Positions 34,194 to 45,019 of a stretch of DNA of 64,000 nucleotides are shown piece by piece. Source of the DNA: Bryoerythrophyllum caledonicum (taxonomy: Eukaryota > Streptophyta > Bryopsida > Pottiales > Pottiaceae). Under the pieces are notes generated by a model. That model made no database searches and had not been told where the DNA came from. It saw nothing but the letters and a program-made list of their open reading frames with translations. The stretch lies in assembly GCA_963971425.1 (NCBI GenBank), contig OZ020525.1, forward strand, positions 11,662,187-11,726,186, read 5' to 3'. Within the stretch, counting starts at the first letter, position 1. Every line of letters starts with the position of its first letter. The translations under genes and the position numbers were made by a program.

Positions 34194-35380
34194 GGGTATA
34201 GAAGATAAATAGTGCGTACTAATTCAGCATATTTTTTTCTTTAGGCAGATATCAAATAGTTTAGGTTCCTAGAATCGCAAAATCTATTAAATATTTAGTA
34301 GAAAAGAGAGATGTAATGTACATGTGTACAAATTCCTTCTTGATTTTGAGAAAACAAATTTAGAAAACTTCCATCTACCGGAAGCACATTTTCCAATTCT
34401 CGCTACATGTTCTTCTAGAAACTTTCTAATTTCTTCTAGAGTAGACCTTTGTAAAAAAAGAATATTGATGTGCAAGTTGCAAATCAAAATCATATTTTCT
34501 TGTATTATTTATCTGCTTATTATTTTTAAAAAATCCTGGAAAGTAAGACTTGAAATGGATGTAAAATAATTCCAATAAAGATAGTATTTGTTGTTTATTG
34601 CAGACAATTCTTCGAATATTTCATCGTTTTTTTCTTCATCTTTGTTCGGCTTGGATTCTTCTCCCTATAACTTAGGTTTAACGTTTAACATTCAAGTAAG
34701 ACTTTTCTATGTAACATCGTTATCATCATTGCCAAGGTGTTGTAACGAATTAGACGAGGTAAAGAAAAGGCAACGCATATCTCAGAAATTGGTAGAAGCA
34801 GTGGAGGGCTGGCAAATTACAAATTCAGACTTACCATTTTTAGAAAATGAAACCCTTCTATTAATTCCCTAGTAACAATGTGGGCCATTTTCCTTAATTC
34901 CATGACTTCACATGAAATGCTCTTTTTTGTATAGACAATAAATGATTTTCGATGTTGGAAATGACACACCTGAAAATGTATCGTTGCAAATGAAGAACTT
35001 CATTGAAATAGAATGAGAAGGAATTAAAAAAATTTGAAATGAGAACCTTGTTCCTTTGGTTCCCTCTCATTCTATTTTAATTGAATGCTTTAGTGATAAA
35101 TCTCCTCCTCCTTCTCATTCTAATTTAGTTTAGATAGTCATCTGCGATTAATCCTCTTCTAATTTAATTGGGATCTATTACCCCTAAGGGCAAGATTCCT
35201 TACATGGCCCGTCTTGCCATCTTTGACAAGGGCGGGTCACTCATGACCAAAATAATTCCCCAACCCGCTCAAAGACTAGTTCAATCAACCACTCCCATAA
35301 AGAGACATTAAAATTATATTTAAAGTGAAATTTTGGATTCTCAATCGTAAGGTCTTGAAATATACTTCTGTATGAATCCA
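34194..35380. other. No recognisable gene
   Basis: AT-rich. It contains a hairpin-forming inverted repeat around 35,001-35,085 (TAGAATGAGA and its complement) and an unexplained open frame at 34,588-34,872 without known motifs. Confidence 0.35.
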
Positions 35381-35406
35381 AAACCTAAACCCTAAACCCT
35401 AAACCC
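35381..35406 (-). repeat. Short interstitial telomere-like repeat
   Basis: About three CCCTAAA units (AAACCTAAACCCTAAACC and following). It lies at the edge of the 3'-flank repeat. Confidence 0.6.
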
Positions 35407-35411
35407 AAGTA

Positions 35412-35568
35412 AACAATTATATTGATATCCATTCTTTGTGTTTTCCATATGTTTCACAAAATACTCTTACTTTTAAGTCTTATTTTATACCCTTTCTGTA
35501 AGTTTACCATATGTTTTCTTTTTATTTCTAGACATTGTAACACACGATAAGGTACCTAGTACAGTCAG
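35412..35568. repeat. 3'-flank repeat, copy 2
   Basis: Related to 31,197-31,310, but with about 40 bp extra in the middle. It ends at GGTACCTAGTA, where a pogo-like terminus begins. In copy 1 the sequence runs on unbroken after CAGTA. Confidence 0.6.
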
Positions 35569-36170
35569 ACCTCGATAAGGGTTGCCTCGAAAAGTGTTAA
35601 CACTCTACATGTGTTATGGAGATTTCCGATCCCTTCAAATTAAGACTAGTAAGTGTTATGTGTTAAGTGTTACACATAAACAAGATATTATTCAATATCG
35701 TGAGACTGTTAGCTACTGGTGGAAAGATTACCAATATAGCATTAACTGCGTGGGCCATTGCACACTTTCAAGTAAATGTGACTGAGATTAATATTGGAAT
35801 AACAATAGTGCAAAAAGAACACTTCAGTTGACTTGATGTTGGGCACCTCGGTGATTCCAAGCGCATACAAGAGTCTCAATTCCCTGAAGTGGAGGAAGCC
35901 ACTCTTACTTGGTTTACGACAATGCAGGAAAATAATGTAGTTCTATTTGATGACCTTGTGGTGGCTGCTGCAAAGAGATTTTGCGCATTACTTCCAAGAG
36001 GTGCTAACGAGAAAGAGCTTCTATTTTCTCATGGATGGGTGCAAATTTCAAGAAGAGATATGATATCAAGGGCTATACCCGTCATGGTGAAGACGCACTC
36101 AGGGGACATTTATGTAGAGGTTTTAAAAAATAAGGAATACATCAAAACATTTGGTATCTCAGTATAGGCA
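35569..36170 (+). mobile_element. Pogo-like element remnant with 5' terminus and CENP-B-type HTH fragment
   Basis: CAGTCAGACCTCGATAAG directly after TA at 35567-35568 is a typical pogo/Tigger-class terminal repeat. Downstream, 35,889-36,167 encodes MEEATLTWFTTMQENN, FDDLVVAAAKRF and FSHGWVQISRRD. This pattern matches the CENP-B/Tc5-type helix-turn-helix of pogo transposases (LExALxxWF ... A ... F..S.GWL..F..R). The DDE domain and right terminus are missing. Confidence 0.7.
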
Positions 36171-36273
36171 CTTTCTAAACTCGGAAAATATAGGTATACA
36201 ATGCCATGCTAAAAAAAACATGGACGACAACAAAAAAAAATATAACAATTTATGTTATATTTTTAGAGGAGGA

Positions 36274-36416
36274 CTAGCAATTGGCGCTTGCTTTGCAACG
36301 CATTAGTTCAACCATTTTAATGTAGTTTTAATATCACAAAATACAAAAAAGAAAGGTAACAACAATCTACATAAAATATAAATATATCTTCAAAACCCAT
36401 GCATGAATTTTTATAA
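36274..36416 (-). mobile_element. Helitron-like 3' end region on the minus strand, second copy
   Basis: On the minus strand it ends GCGTTGCAAAGCAAGCGC, a few bases, then CTAG|T at 36274. It is close to the copy at 23,073. Helitron H2 is inserted in or beside it at 36,417. The 5' end was not found. Confidence 0.5.
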
Positions 36417-36727
36417 TCTATATATATAAAAGAATATAGGATGAAGAACACGTCAAGTGGATGAACACGTAGATGAAAATGGAGCGTCAAATGAATGAAC
36501 GCTACAAAACAATTCCACAATTTCTTTGCATGTGCCCTTTGGAGGAATCCATTGAATGTGCCCTTTGGAGGAATCATTTGAATGTACCTTTTAGAGGAAT
36601 CCTTTGAATGTGTCCTTTCATTAGGATTTGGATTTGATCTAATCCAAAATTTAAAGTTTTTATCTACATACATTTGTTTAACTCAAGATTGCCCATGACC
36701 CGTCGGTTAGGACGGGGGTTCCACTAG
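36417..36727 (+). mobile_element. Non-autonomous Helitron H2 (311 bp)
   Basis: Starts TCTATATATATAAAAGAATA after A and ends with hairpin CCCGTC-ggttag-GACGGG, then GGTTCCACTAG before T. The 5' end is closely similar to H1 (shared TATAAAAGAAT-TAGGATGAA pattern), so the two belong to one family. Four copies of a unit of about 30 bp (TGTGCCCTTTGGAGGAATC and variants) lie at 36,531-36,625. Non-coding. Confidence 0.82.
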
Positions 36728-38229
36728 TGTTATGAACGTCAAATTTGTAATCAAGAGTTTCAAATTTATTTTGGATAAGCACAAATTGCAACACACAAAT
36801 GCAAATTTCACACACCCACAAACTCAATTTGCAATTACAATCTCAAAACTTGCAATCTCACCTCAATACTTGTAATTTCAATCTCCACAACCCGAATATG
36901 TAATTTTGCAACTCCAACTTTGTATGCCAACCTCCAAGCTCACAACTCCAACTTCACAACTTTTTCACTCGAAGTTTACAACTCATAATTTACAATTCAA
37001 TCTTTTAGTGCTTAACTCAAAAAAAAAATTGGACGTCCAATTTCTAATCAAAAGCACAGATTGCAACACACAAATGCATATTTGTCACACCCAAAAACTC
37101 AAGCTAATGCTTTGCAATGCAATAGTCCAACCATTCTCATGTAGTTTTTATATTACAAACTATATTTAAAAAAAGGTAACATGATTTACTGCGTGGTTGG
37201 CTGCACCGTACCCATAGTTTACTCCAAGGTTGACAGCGCGATTGATCGGTCCGTGGTTCACTGCGCGGATTATGATTTTAGTAGTATGATGGTATGTGCC
37301 CAAAAAGATAAAGTACTTTTGTTGGTTAATATTTTTTCTAGACAACAAGTGCCTAATGGAGGTTCAAGATTGAGGGTGACACAAATAGATGAATAATGAA
37401 TCAAAGTTTCGTAATTACATCCATTATTTCTATAAATGTTATGTATTTACCTTTTAAATTCTGCTAAGTGATTTTTTGTTGTAAGTTTTACAAATCATCG
37501 ACATCACAACTTATAAGTGTTATGAGTTACCGATGCCTAATAGGAATTTACACTACGGTGGGGAACTCCACCCGCCGGTAAAGAAGTCTCAGCCAAAATT
37601 ATTAGTATAAATCTTTAGGACTACCTACCGCACTACCTCGACCGGCGCGAGTACAAAGACGACGATTAGGTTTGTATAACATGTCTGAGTTGGTAGGGAT
37701 TTTGCCAGCAAAATTGCTAAGGGAGGATGTACAGCTCTGTTTGTAATTTTTTGAATTCGGAATAAGTCTTGCGCTGGAGTTGGCTTTCGAAACTGAGCTC
37801 TAACCCTTGGCTTGAACAACTTAGTCCACGCCTGAAGATTATACGGTTTGTGGATGGTTTTCTACAAGCTGGATCGGCCAAGGCGTACTTTTTTGGATTG
37901 GTTTCCATCGTGCCTCATGAGTTTTTCATCTGCATTGTTTGCTGCAGCTGCAGCTTGCCTTCCAAACCTGCACAAAACATCACACAATCAATTCGCTTCA
38001 AGAGACAAAACTCATTTTAAATGACTCTCTGATACAAGTTTACCATGTGCACTATGCGATATCGTTGTTATAACCTGTAATACTCGGTTGATATTGAGGC
38101 GCTGAAGAAGACTGCCTGTAAAAAGTAGGTGTATCTGAAGTGTTTTTTCAAGACTGAGGAGCTGATTTTGGCAGGTCCAAAAATAATTAGCATGTAATTA
38201 ATAGTACAAGGCGTGATTTTCTTACTTTT
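36728..38229. other. A/C-rich repeats and decayed sequence
   Basis: 36,730-37,090 is full of CAACTCACAATTT-like words and a duplicated ATTGCAACACACAAATGCA. 37,100-37,290 is another copy of the block at 23,080-23,240. I recognise no gene from 37,300 to 38,229. An open minus-strand frame near 37,625-37,908 has no known motif. Confidence 0.4.
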
Positions 38230-38402
38230 GGTTGAGTGAGGCGCTCTGGCCGCCATGAATGAAGTTGTCGCTCCGCGAATTGATCTCCGCCGCGACAATT
38301 TTGAAGATGTGGACAGGGATGAGAAATGCAGGGCCAGGGCCGACAAGCTCAAAGACGCACACATCCCCTTCCTCCAGCATATGTCCTTGTTGCAGTACTA
38401 AC
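38230..38402 (-). pseudogene. B3 DNA-binding domain exon fragment
   Basis: The minus-strand frame reads GHMLEEGDVCVFELV, then a few residues, then IPVHIFKIV. The pattern LxEGDVCVFEL...LxVHIFRV is the C-terminal part of plant B3 DNA-binding domains (REM/VRN1-like). The piece is bounded by a possible acceptor (TTGTTAG, 38,403) and a possible donor (AAAA|GTAAGA, 38,229). No other part of a B3 gene is visible nearby. It sits about 85 bp inside a Helitron 3' end, so it may be a captured exon. Confidence 0.55.
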
Positions 38403-38484
38403 AACCATACAATATGCTAAGCTTGATGTCGGTCCGTCCGTTCCCAGTAAATAAATTCATCCAACAAAAATTATCCAACAAGAA

Positions 38485-38515
38485 AGGTGTCCAAAGGACA
38501 CGGGTACCCCACTAG
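38485..38515 (+). mobile_element. Helitron 3' end (H3)
   Basis: Hairpin GTGTCC-aaa-GGACAC at 38487-38501, then GGGTACCCCACTAG before T at 38516. These are the features of a Helitron 3' terminus. The matching 5' TC end is not identified, so the element's length and whether it includes the B3 exon are open. Confidence 0.6.
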
Positions 38516-39124
38516 TGTATATATATAAAAGAGAAGAAGAAGGAAGTGGAGATGGTAAAACGGTCAAGAAGGCTTCTAGGGGAAGAACCCTTGCTAATCC
38601 TCTTCTTAGATAAATTAGAATTAGAATTATCGTAAGACTAGCAATTGGTTGACAAATTGTTGGTTTTCAATTATTTAGAACTCGGATTTGACCGTACGAA
38701 TAGTTTATTTTGAGGTAAAAAAGTGTTTTAAACACATTGGTGAAGTCGGTTTGGTCAAAAGTGTATTACTTTGGAAGACCATCCAGCTCAATAATTGGGT
38801 TTAGAACTTAGGGTTAATTTGGACCCTTGATCTAGTTAAGGGTTCTTTAACTTGGATGGTGGAGATGTTGTTGCCGCCCTTAGGCCTTCTTGAAAGAGGA
38901 TAAAGAGTCCTTCGGCGCCCTTCTCTCTCTTCTCTTGGGCGAAGCTATGCAAAAATCTCCCCCACTCTTTGTATTATTGTCGAGCTGCGGTTGCAACTCC
39001 ATTGTGAATTAGCTTTTTAGAATTAGGGCGTGAAACTTCACATGTAGTTATATCTAGTTGTTAGTGTTCTAAGGATACTAGGCACGCTGGATTTGAAGTA
39101 AGGACGTGGAAGTTGTGGAGTTTT
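38516..39124. other. No recognisable gene
   Basis: AT-rich sequence with no coding signal that I can support. It forms the left flank of the 12.8 kb two-gene element. Confidence 0.35.
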
Positions 39125-39722
39125 AACACGCAATTAAGCAATTATGCACTTAGCCAAGTGCACTGCTTGCTGGTAGAAAGCCGCAAGTTATTTGCTCATA
39201 ACTTTTTTTTAAATCAAAATTTGGCAAAATTTTAGTATGTTTTTTGTCAAATTTTTTTGGTGTTTGTTGTGTCATACCTTGGCATCTTCATGTTCATATC
39301 AGTAATATATTTTTTACATTTGCTACCTTTTTTTAGAAAATATATGATTTCTAATCTAGTTTACAAATCCTGCTACAAAATCATAATCATGTGCCCAAAG
39401 AGATTATAAATTTGTTATGAGTTATTATAGGATTTTAGAGTAGTGCACTACAAATACAATGTGTAAGAGATATGAAAATATATATGCAATTTCCTAAGAC
39501 AGTGTAAAGTACCTCACTGTATTTTATAATGCAAAAACAAACATAATCAAGCAATTCCACACTATTGCCGAGGAATTCTAAAATCAAACATATCATATAG
39601 ACCACCCAATATATAAATATATACCACCCATCGAACGATAGACACATCTCAAACTACATTATACTAACGCACTTGCCACCTAAACTACGTGCATGCTCTA
39701 CTATAGTATATAGCTCCACGGC

Positions 39723-42700
39723 TCATAGCTCATCTTCTGGCGGAACGACTCCCTCCACGTTTCCAATGGCGCTACCTACCATAGCGGACAGTTCATGATC
39801 CTGCACTGGACGATCTCCCACATCTTCGATGCCAATGGATGCACACTCAACAAATCGGTAATTGCCAGGTACACCCTCCCGCGTATGCCTTACGCGATCA
39901 TCATTGTAGAAAAAGCCATCTTCAGGATTGAAGGACATCTCTCGCTCTGATGAGAAGGCCCCCTGAAATGCAATGATGTCCTCGGATACGCTAGATCTTG
40001 GAACGGAAGCCAAACCTGGTCCGATATCACTCTGAGTACCTCCAAACGTCTCTTGTGTCTCCGATACAGGCTCTGATTGAGAAGGCATCAAAGGCTGTGG
40101 AATCCTCCTCTGCACCGAAAAAAATTCACATGAATCCAATCCTTCTTCCTCCATCTCCAGCCTAGGACCATCAAATGTATGCCCCCCTCCTGCCCTTGTC
40201 GCCAATCTAACATCTACTACACCGGTATCTTGCATCCTCTCTGTAGGTGTTGCAGATGTCTGCCCTGAAGTATCTCCCACCGCCCGTTGCGTTGATGGAA
40301 TCCTGTCTCTTGGAGGAGACTAGTTCACTCCATCTTCATCGGCGTCTGAACCACTGCGTGATGAGAAATCTTCAGTGGTACCTGAACGTGGCAATCTCTC
40401 ATTTAAACCACCTCCATCCTCATTGTCGTCTTCATTCCTCACTCCACCAACCGCCTCTTCGGTCTCAGGTACGATGTTGCAACCAGTACTTGTTCCACCA
40501 GTCATGACCAACAGTTGTCCTTGGAAATTGTCGGACAACTCATTGTACAGAAATGAAACTCTGTCTGTACAATCGTCAATGATGAAAACCTCAGATCCCT
40601 GGAAATCTCCTTCAAGGATCGTGGGAATGGCTGTTGATATGTTACACGCCACTAAACCCCAACCACGGGGCAAGTATGAGCCCACTAGTCTTGCCAGCTC
40701 TGATGGAGATCTCTCAAGTGAATCAACTTCAGAGGGTTGGCGTGCCTCACTCCAGTGATCCAAGAAAACAAGAGGAAGTGGAACGTCTCCAGAAACATAG
40801 TTCGGGCCAGGAGATGTACCCACAGGGTGCTGCATACAAATCACAACATCACCAATCGGTTGTACTACTTGCTCCAGACGCCCATTCTCTGTAAAATCGA
40901 GAGCATAGGGATTAACCGAGTTTGGATCAAATGCCCAACATCCACGTCGCATAGTACATCCCTCTGGAAGCTTCAGCTTCGTGAAAAACTCTTCGTTGGC
41001 ATACACGGCCGCTGGTAACAAGAAGATGACGTTCCATCGTTCAATATTTGCCATCCATAATGCCAGCTGTGCAAAAACTGCGGATAATTGGGCGTCTCCC
41101 CAATGAACATCTCCATGCCTCCCACCGCCACGTCGACAATCAATCACCCACAAACATGGTTTCCCCAACTCTATGTAGTCGGTGCGGAATAACCCTCTTC
41201 TACACCGAACCGGAAGAAGATTCTCTGTGTCGCTCTGGCTTGGCCTCTTGACTTCCATCTGCCATTCCCAATTAGCAGTAGCCAGTCCTCCCACATCCAC
41301 AGACAGTCCAACGTATCCACGCCCCCCTGCTGCAATGTCACCATAATGAAACCTGATGGAAGGGGGGATGAGGTAGCCTATGTCTTCCAGTTTAGACACC
41401 TTCCCCCGCACAGGAGCAGTCCAAGCTTTTTTCATGGCAGCATTCAAAAGCTTCCCAAACGTATCAAGTTGTGCGTTACTCCTCGGAAAATACTTTCCTA
41501 CACGGATACGAAAGAAATCCTCCATGGAATCAGGTGTACTTTCCTTGTTCTCCACCATCAACCAACGGATGGAATTCATCACAGCTTCTCGTCTCTGATA
41601 TCGGTCAACCACACCGGCAATCGTACGAGGATGTGGATTCTTGTCTTTTACACCGTCAAAGTAATATGCTTGACGTGGTCTTACTCCATCCTCCCCCACC
41701 GGCTTCGCTGCAGCAGACTTTGCCAACCGAAGATAATATGGATTCGGAACCCTACCTAACGGCCTCAACCAATTCTGCGTCATCTCCTTTCTTGTTGGTC
41801 GTACGTCCACATTTGGATCCAGCTCTTTCTTCCTCGCCATGTCCTTCCACTTGTCCTCTTCCTCCTTGCTGTAAAAGAGAATGCCGTCTTCGTAGTCCTT
41901 GCATACTTGAATGATAGCTTCGAAGCGGTCATTGTTCCAATTCCATGCATGATTGGTCAAATCCTCCATGTTTTTGGCCAACCTCTTCACCGTGACAACT
42001 CCATCCCCCTTGGGCAACTTGTGCACTGCACTTGCCGCACTCACCAAAGCAACAGCCCTGCGTGCATCGTCCGTACGTAGTGTGCTATCAGGCCTCCCGT
42101 ATAGATCCCAAATCTGACGGATCTTCCTCAAATCCTCCTCCATGGTAGAATATGAATGTCTCTGGAACTCCGCCACGTTGATCCGCGCAGACTTCTCAAT
42201 GTAAAAGCGACGATCATCATACACCAAAAAAGAGGCCTCCCGCCGCTCAAACGTGTCCAGATACTCGTCTAAAGGCATAGTACCATCTCTCCACTGTTGC
42301 TGTGCAAACTTACAAGCTGCTACTACGTGTTGCCCATCCACCAGTTCCCAAATGATATGATCTTGAAGCCAAGAATACTGGGATCCCATAGCACCCTGTG
42401 CAGAAGCACTCCCGTGTACAATGAACATGCGCTCAAACTCTCGTGCAGTACCTACCAATGGAAATGGCAGCTCTTCCTTCTCAACGACTCCATCATCGGT
42501 GGTAGTATGCACGATGTATCTGATCGGTCGAAGTACCAATCTACTCACCCGAGTCGCGGATTCTGGGTCTCGTAAGCGGTTGAATACTTCTATGACCCTC
42601 TTCTGTGATAAAACCCGGTGGTTGGTTTCCGGATTCTCCACAGAGACAATGCGGTCTATGTGTGCCTTAAACACAAAATTCCCCCACACAGATCCTTTCG

Positions 42701-43688
42701 CAATCTCCTCTGTTGTAGGCACTGGTGCTTTTAAATTCATTGGAGTTGGAAGATCCTATGGTATCTCCGCATTGTCTTCAAAATCCTCTGGTATACTGTC
42801 TAGAAGGTTGTGAAAATCTTCTTCCTCCGGCGCCATGGCTGACAAATCAGCTAAATCTCCCGGTATAGATGTAGGGGCCCTACGATGACCATCAGACGTC
42901 CTGAGCCCCGACCTAGGAATCCTGCCACCCGATCTTGCACTTCTCCCAATCAACCTCCTCCCACTTGGATCCATACTTGATAGGCCTTCTCTTGAACCAG
43001 AATCTACATCACTGTCAACACGCCGTGGCCTCTTCGTAGGACGTCTACTCGTTAATAGAGGATTCGGTAATGTCTGTACCTCAGAAGTTGTGGTGGGATG
43101 TTGGCCTCCACTTCCTCTCCCCCCCTCCAGTGGTCGCCAATCTAGTTGCAACGGCTCAGCAAGAATTCGATAAACTTCTGTTTCTTCTGGTTCCGTTGGT
43201 GGGGCTTGAGTTGTCGCACGCGATGGGTCCCTCTCCCGAAATGCCTCATATCTGATATGTTCCTCCATAATCTTCTTAGCCTTCAGCACCATCTCTGGTG
43301 ATAACGCTAAACAGGCTAAGACGTTATTGTGTCTAGCAGTACGTACCGCAAGAGAGATGTTCAACCAAAACGTCTGCAATGATTTGAGGAATTTCACTTG
43401 ACCTGGATTTTGAAGAAGATTCAAAGGGACAGGTGCAAGAAGCAACTTCTTCGAAAGTGAAGTCTTCACCTCCGATTGACCTGGACCCACTGCGCAAGTA
43501 ACGTATACCATATCATCACGTCGAAGAGTGATTGCCTGGATTTTGCCAAAACTCTTTCCCAACGCTGATGTACGCTTCCCCAGCTCAAAGGGATAATCCG
43601 TCACCTATAAGAAAGCGCTCGTCTCATCCACTTCCACGATCCACCAACCGTAGCTCTCCCAGATTCTATCAATATTTAGTGGTGCCAT
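39723..43688 (-). pseudogene. ParB-like + degenerate permuted methyltransferase-fold protein; three in-frame TAG codons
   Basis: One minus-strand frame of 1,322 codons runs from an ATG at 43688-43686 to a TGA at 39725-39723. It is interrupted only by TAG at 43605-43607, 42756-42758 and 40320-40322. Residues about 320-520 resemble a ParB/sulfiredoxin-fold domain, with WELVDGQHVVAACKFA as the ParB box and a downstream SARINVAEFQ...EEDL helix pair. The last third has the order of a beta-class (permuted) DNA amino-methyltransferase. WVIDCRRGG stands where DPPY is expected. Later SPSELARLVGSYLPRGWGLV leads to CNISTA, where the AdoMet-binding FxGxG is expected, then EVFIIDDC. Both key motifs are replaced, so catalysis seems lost. 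The C-terminal part is Ser/Glu/Gly-rich. A DNA-binding accessory role is my inference. Confidence 0.6.
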
Positions 43689-43739
43689 AACGCCACACTC
43701 AAAAAACCTGTGTATCATTACAAAACGATAGTCACTATT

Positions 43740-44800
43740 AGTATGGAATAAGAATTTTTGAACCACCACTCATTGCACAATTTTTTTGAACATGCAACAT
43801 CCCTTGTCTACCTCTAAACTTTTTGCACTACAGAAGATCTAAATCCAATACCATCGTGTTAAGCATGTTTTTAGTTCTTTGGTGAAATAGCATATTAATC
43901 CAAGTCAATTATTTTCACACATTGTCACACATTTTCGGCTACCATATCCAAAAAACTTCTACCTTTCCACATAAAACTTTGAGAACTTCGTATGATTCAC
44001 TTTTGATTTTGCCTACAGCCTTATATGATGTAAAACTTCTTATTGACCATTTGAATTCTCATTTAAAACATGATCGAGTTCACAAAAAAATATAACGTGA
44101 TTTGAGAATTTTTGAACTTCCACTCATTGCACATTTTTTTTGAATATGCTAAACCCCCTGTCTACCTCTAAAAACCTCTACACAAGATCTAAATCCAATA
44201 CCATCGTGTTAAGCATGTTGTTAGTTAATTGGTGAAATAGCATATAAATCCAAGTCAATTATTTTCACACATTGTCACACATTTTCGGCCACCGTATCCA
44301 AAGAACTTCACCCTTTTCACATTCAGATCTTTGTATGATTCACGTTTGATTTTTCCTACGACATTATGTAATTTAAACCTTCGTATTGAGCATTTGGATT
44401 TTCATTTCAAACGATATCAAGTTCACAAAAAGACATAACGTGAATTGAGAATTTTTGAACCCCCACTCATTGCACAATTTTTTTGAATATGCTACACCCC
44501 TTTTCTAACTCTAAAAATTGGTATACAACAAACTAACATCATGCTTAACATTATGGTAATTAATTAAGACCCTTTAAAATGCAAAAATTGGACATTAATT
44601 GACGTCAAAGTCTGCTGATCCAGAAAACGCAGGGATGAAAATGAGCCTTCTCTCTACTTCAAACATTATAATCTTTCAATCCGTGCGGTAAAACTTTATG
44701 AAATTTTTTGAGTGTATTTCTTAATAAGTGATTCTTGAGATCCTACGGTTAAAAGTACCAAAAAAACCTTCATTTTTTTCCCTTGCTAATTGCACTAAAA
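43740..44800 (+). repeat. R-family repeats, three partial copies in tandem
   Basis: Starts near 43,750, 44,090 and 44,440. Each carries TTTTTTGAA(C/T)ATGC(A/T)A, TCTACCTCTAAA-like words and CACATTGTCACACATTTTCGG. Period about 340 bp. They match the copies at 24,480-25,640 and 47,250-47,860. Non-coding. Confidence 0.65.
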
Positions 44801-45019
44801 CTAGCATTTTTAACGATTTTGGGTCCACATCATTTATGGACCAAGGTACTTGGGGTATCAATATCGAGGGTATCATAACCAGGGTATGAATTAGTGGGCA
44901 CCACAACCGGTTATCAACCAAGGTTTAAGGTTCGGGTATCAACTTAGGGTTTCTAATTAGGGTTTTGGAATTTCGGGTATCAACAAAGGATATCAATCCT
45001 TGCACCATGGGTAGTCCTA

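Noticed and set aside
34588-34872. 94-codon open frame after the RING gene
   Set aside because: No motif, no flanking promoter or splice signals, and a Ser/Leu-rich AT-biased composition.
38638-38641. Third minus-strand Helitron 3' end (CTAGCAATTGG)
   Set aside because: The characteristic hairpin inside the terminus is missing; four bases plus a short similarity are too little.
39121-39124. TTTT as a proven 4-bp target duplication of the two-gene element
   Set aside because: Both flanks are T runs, so the match could be chance; kept only as a possibility.
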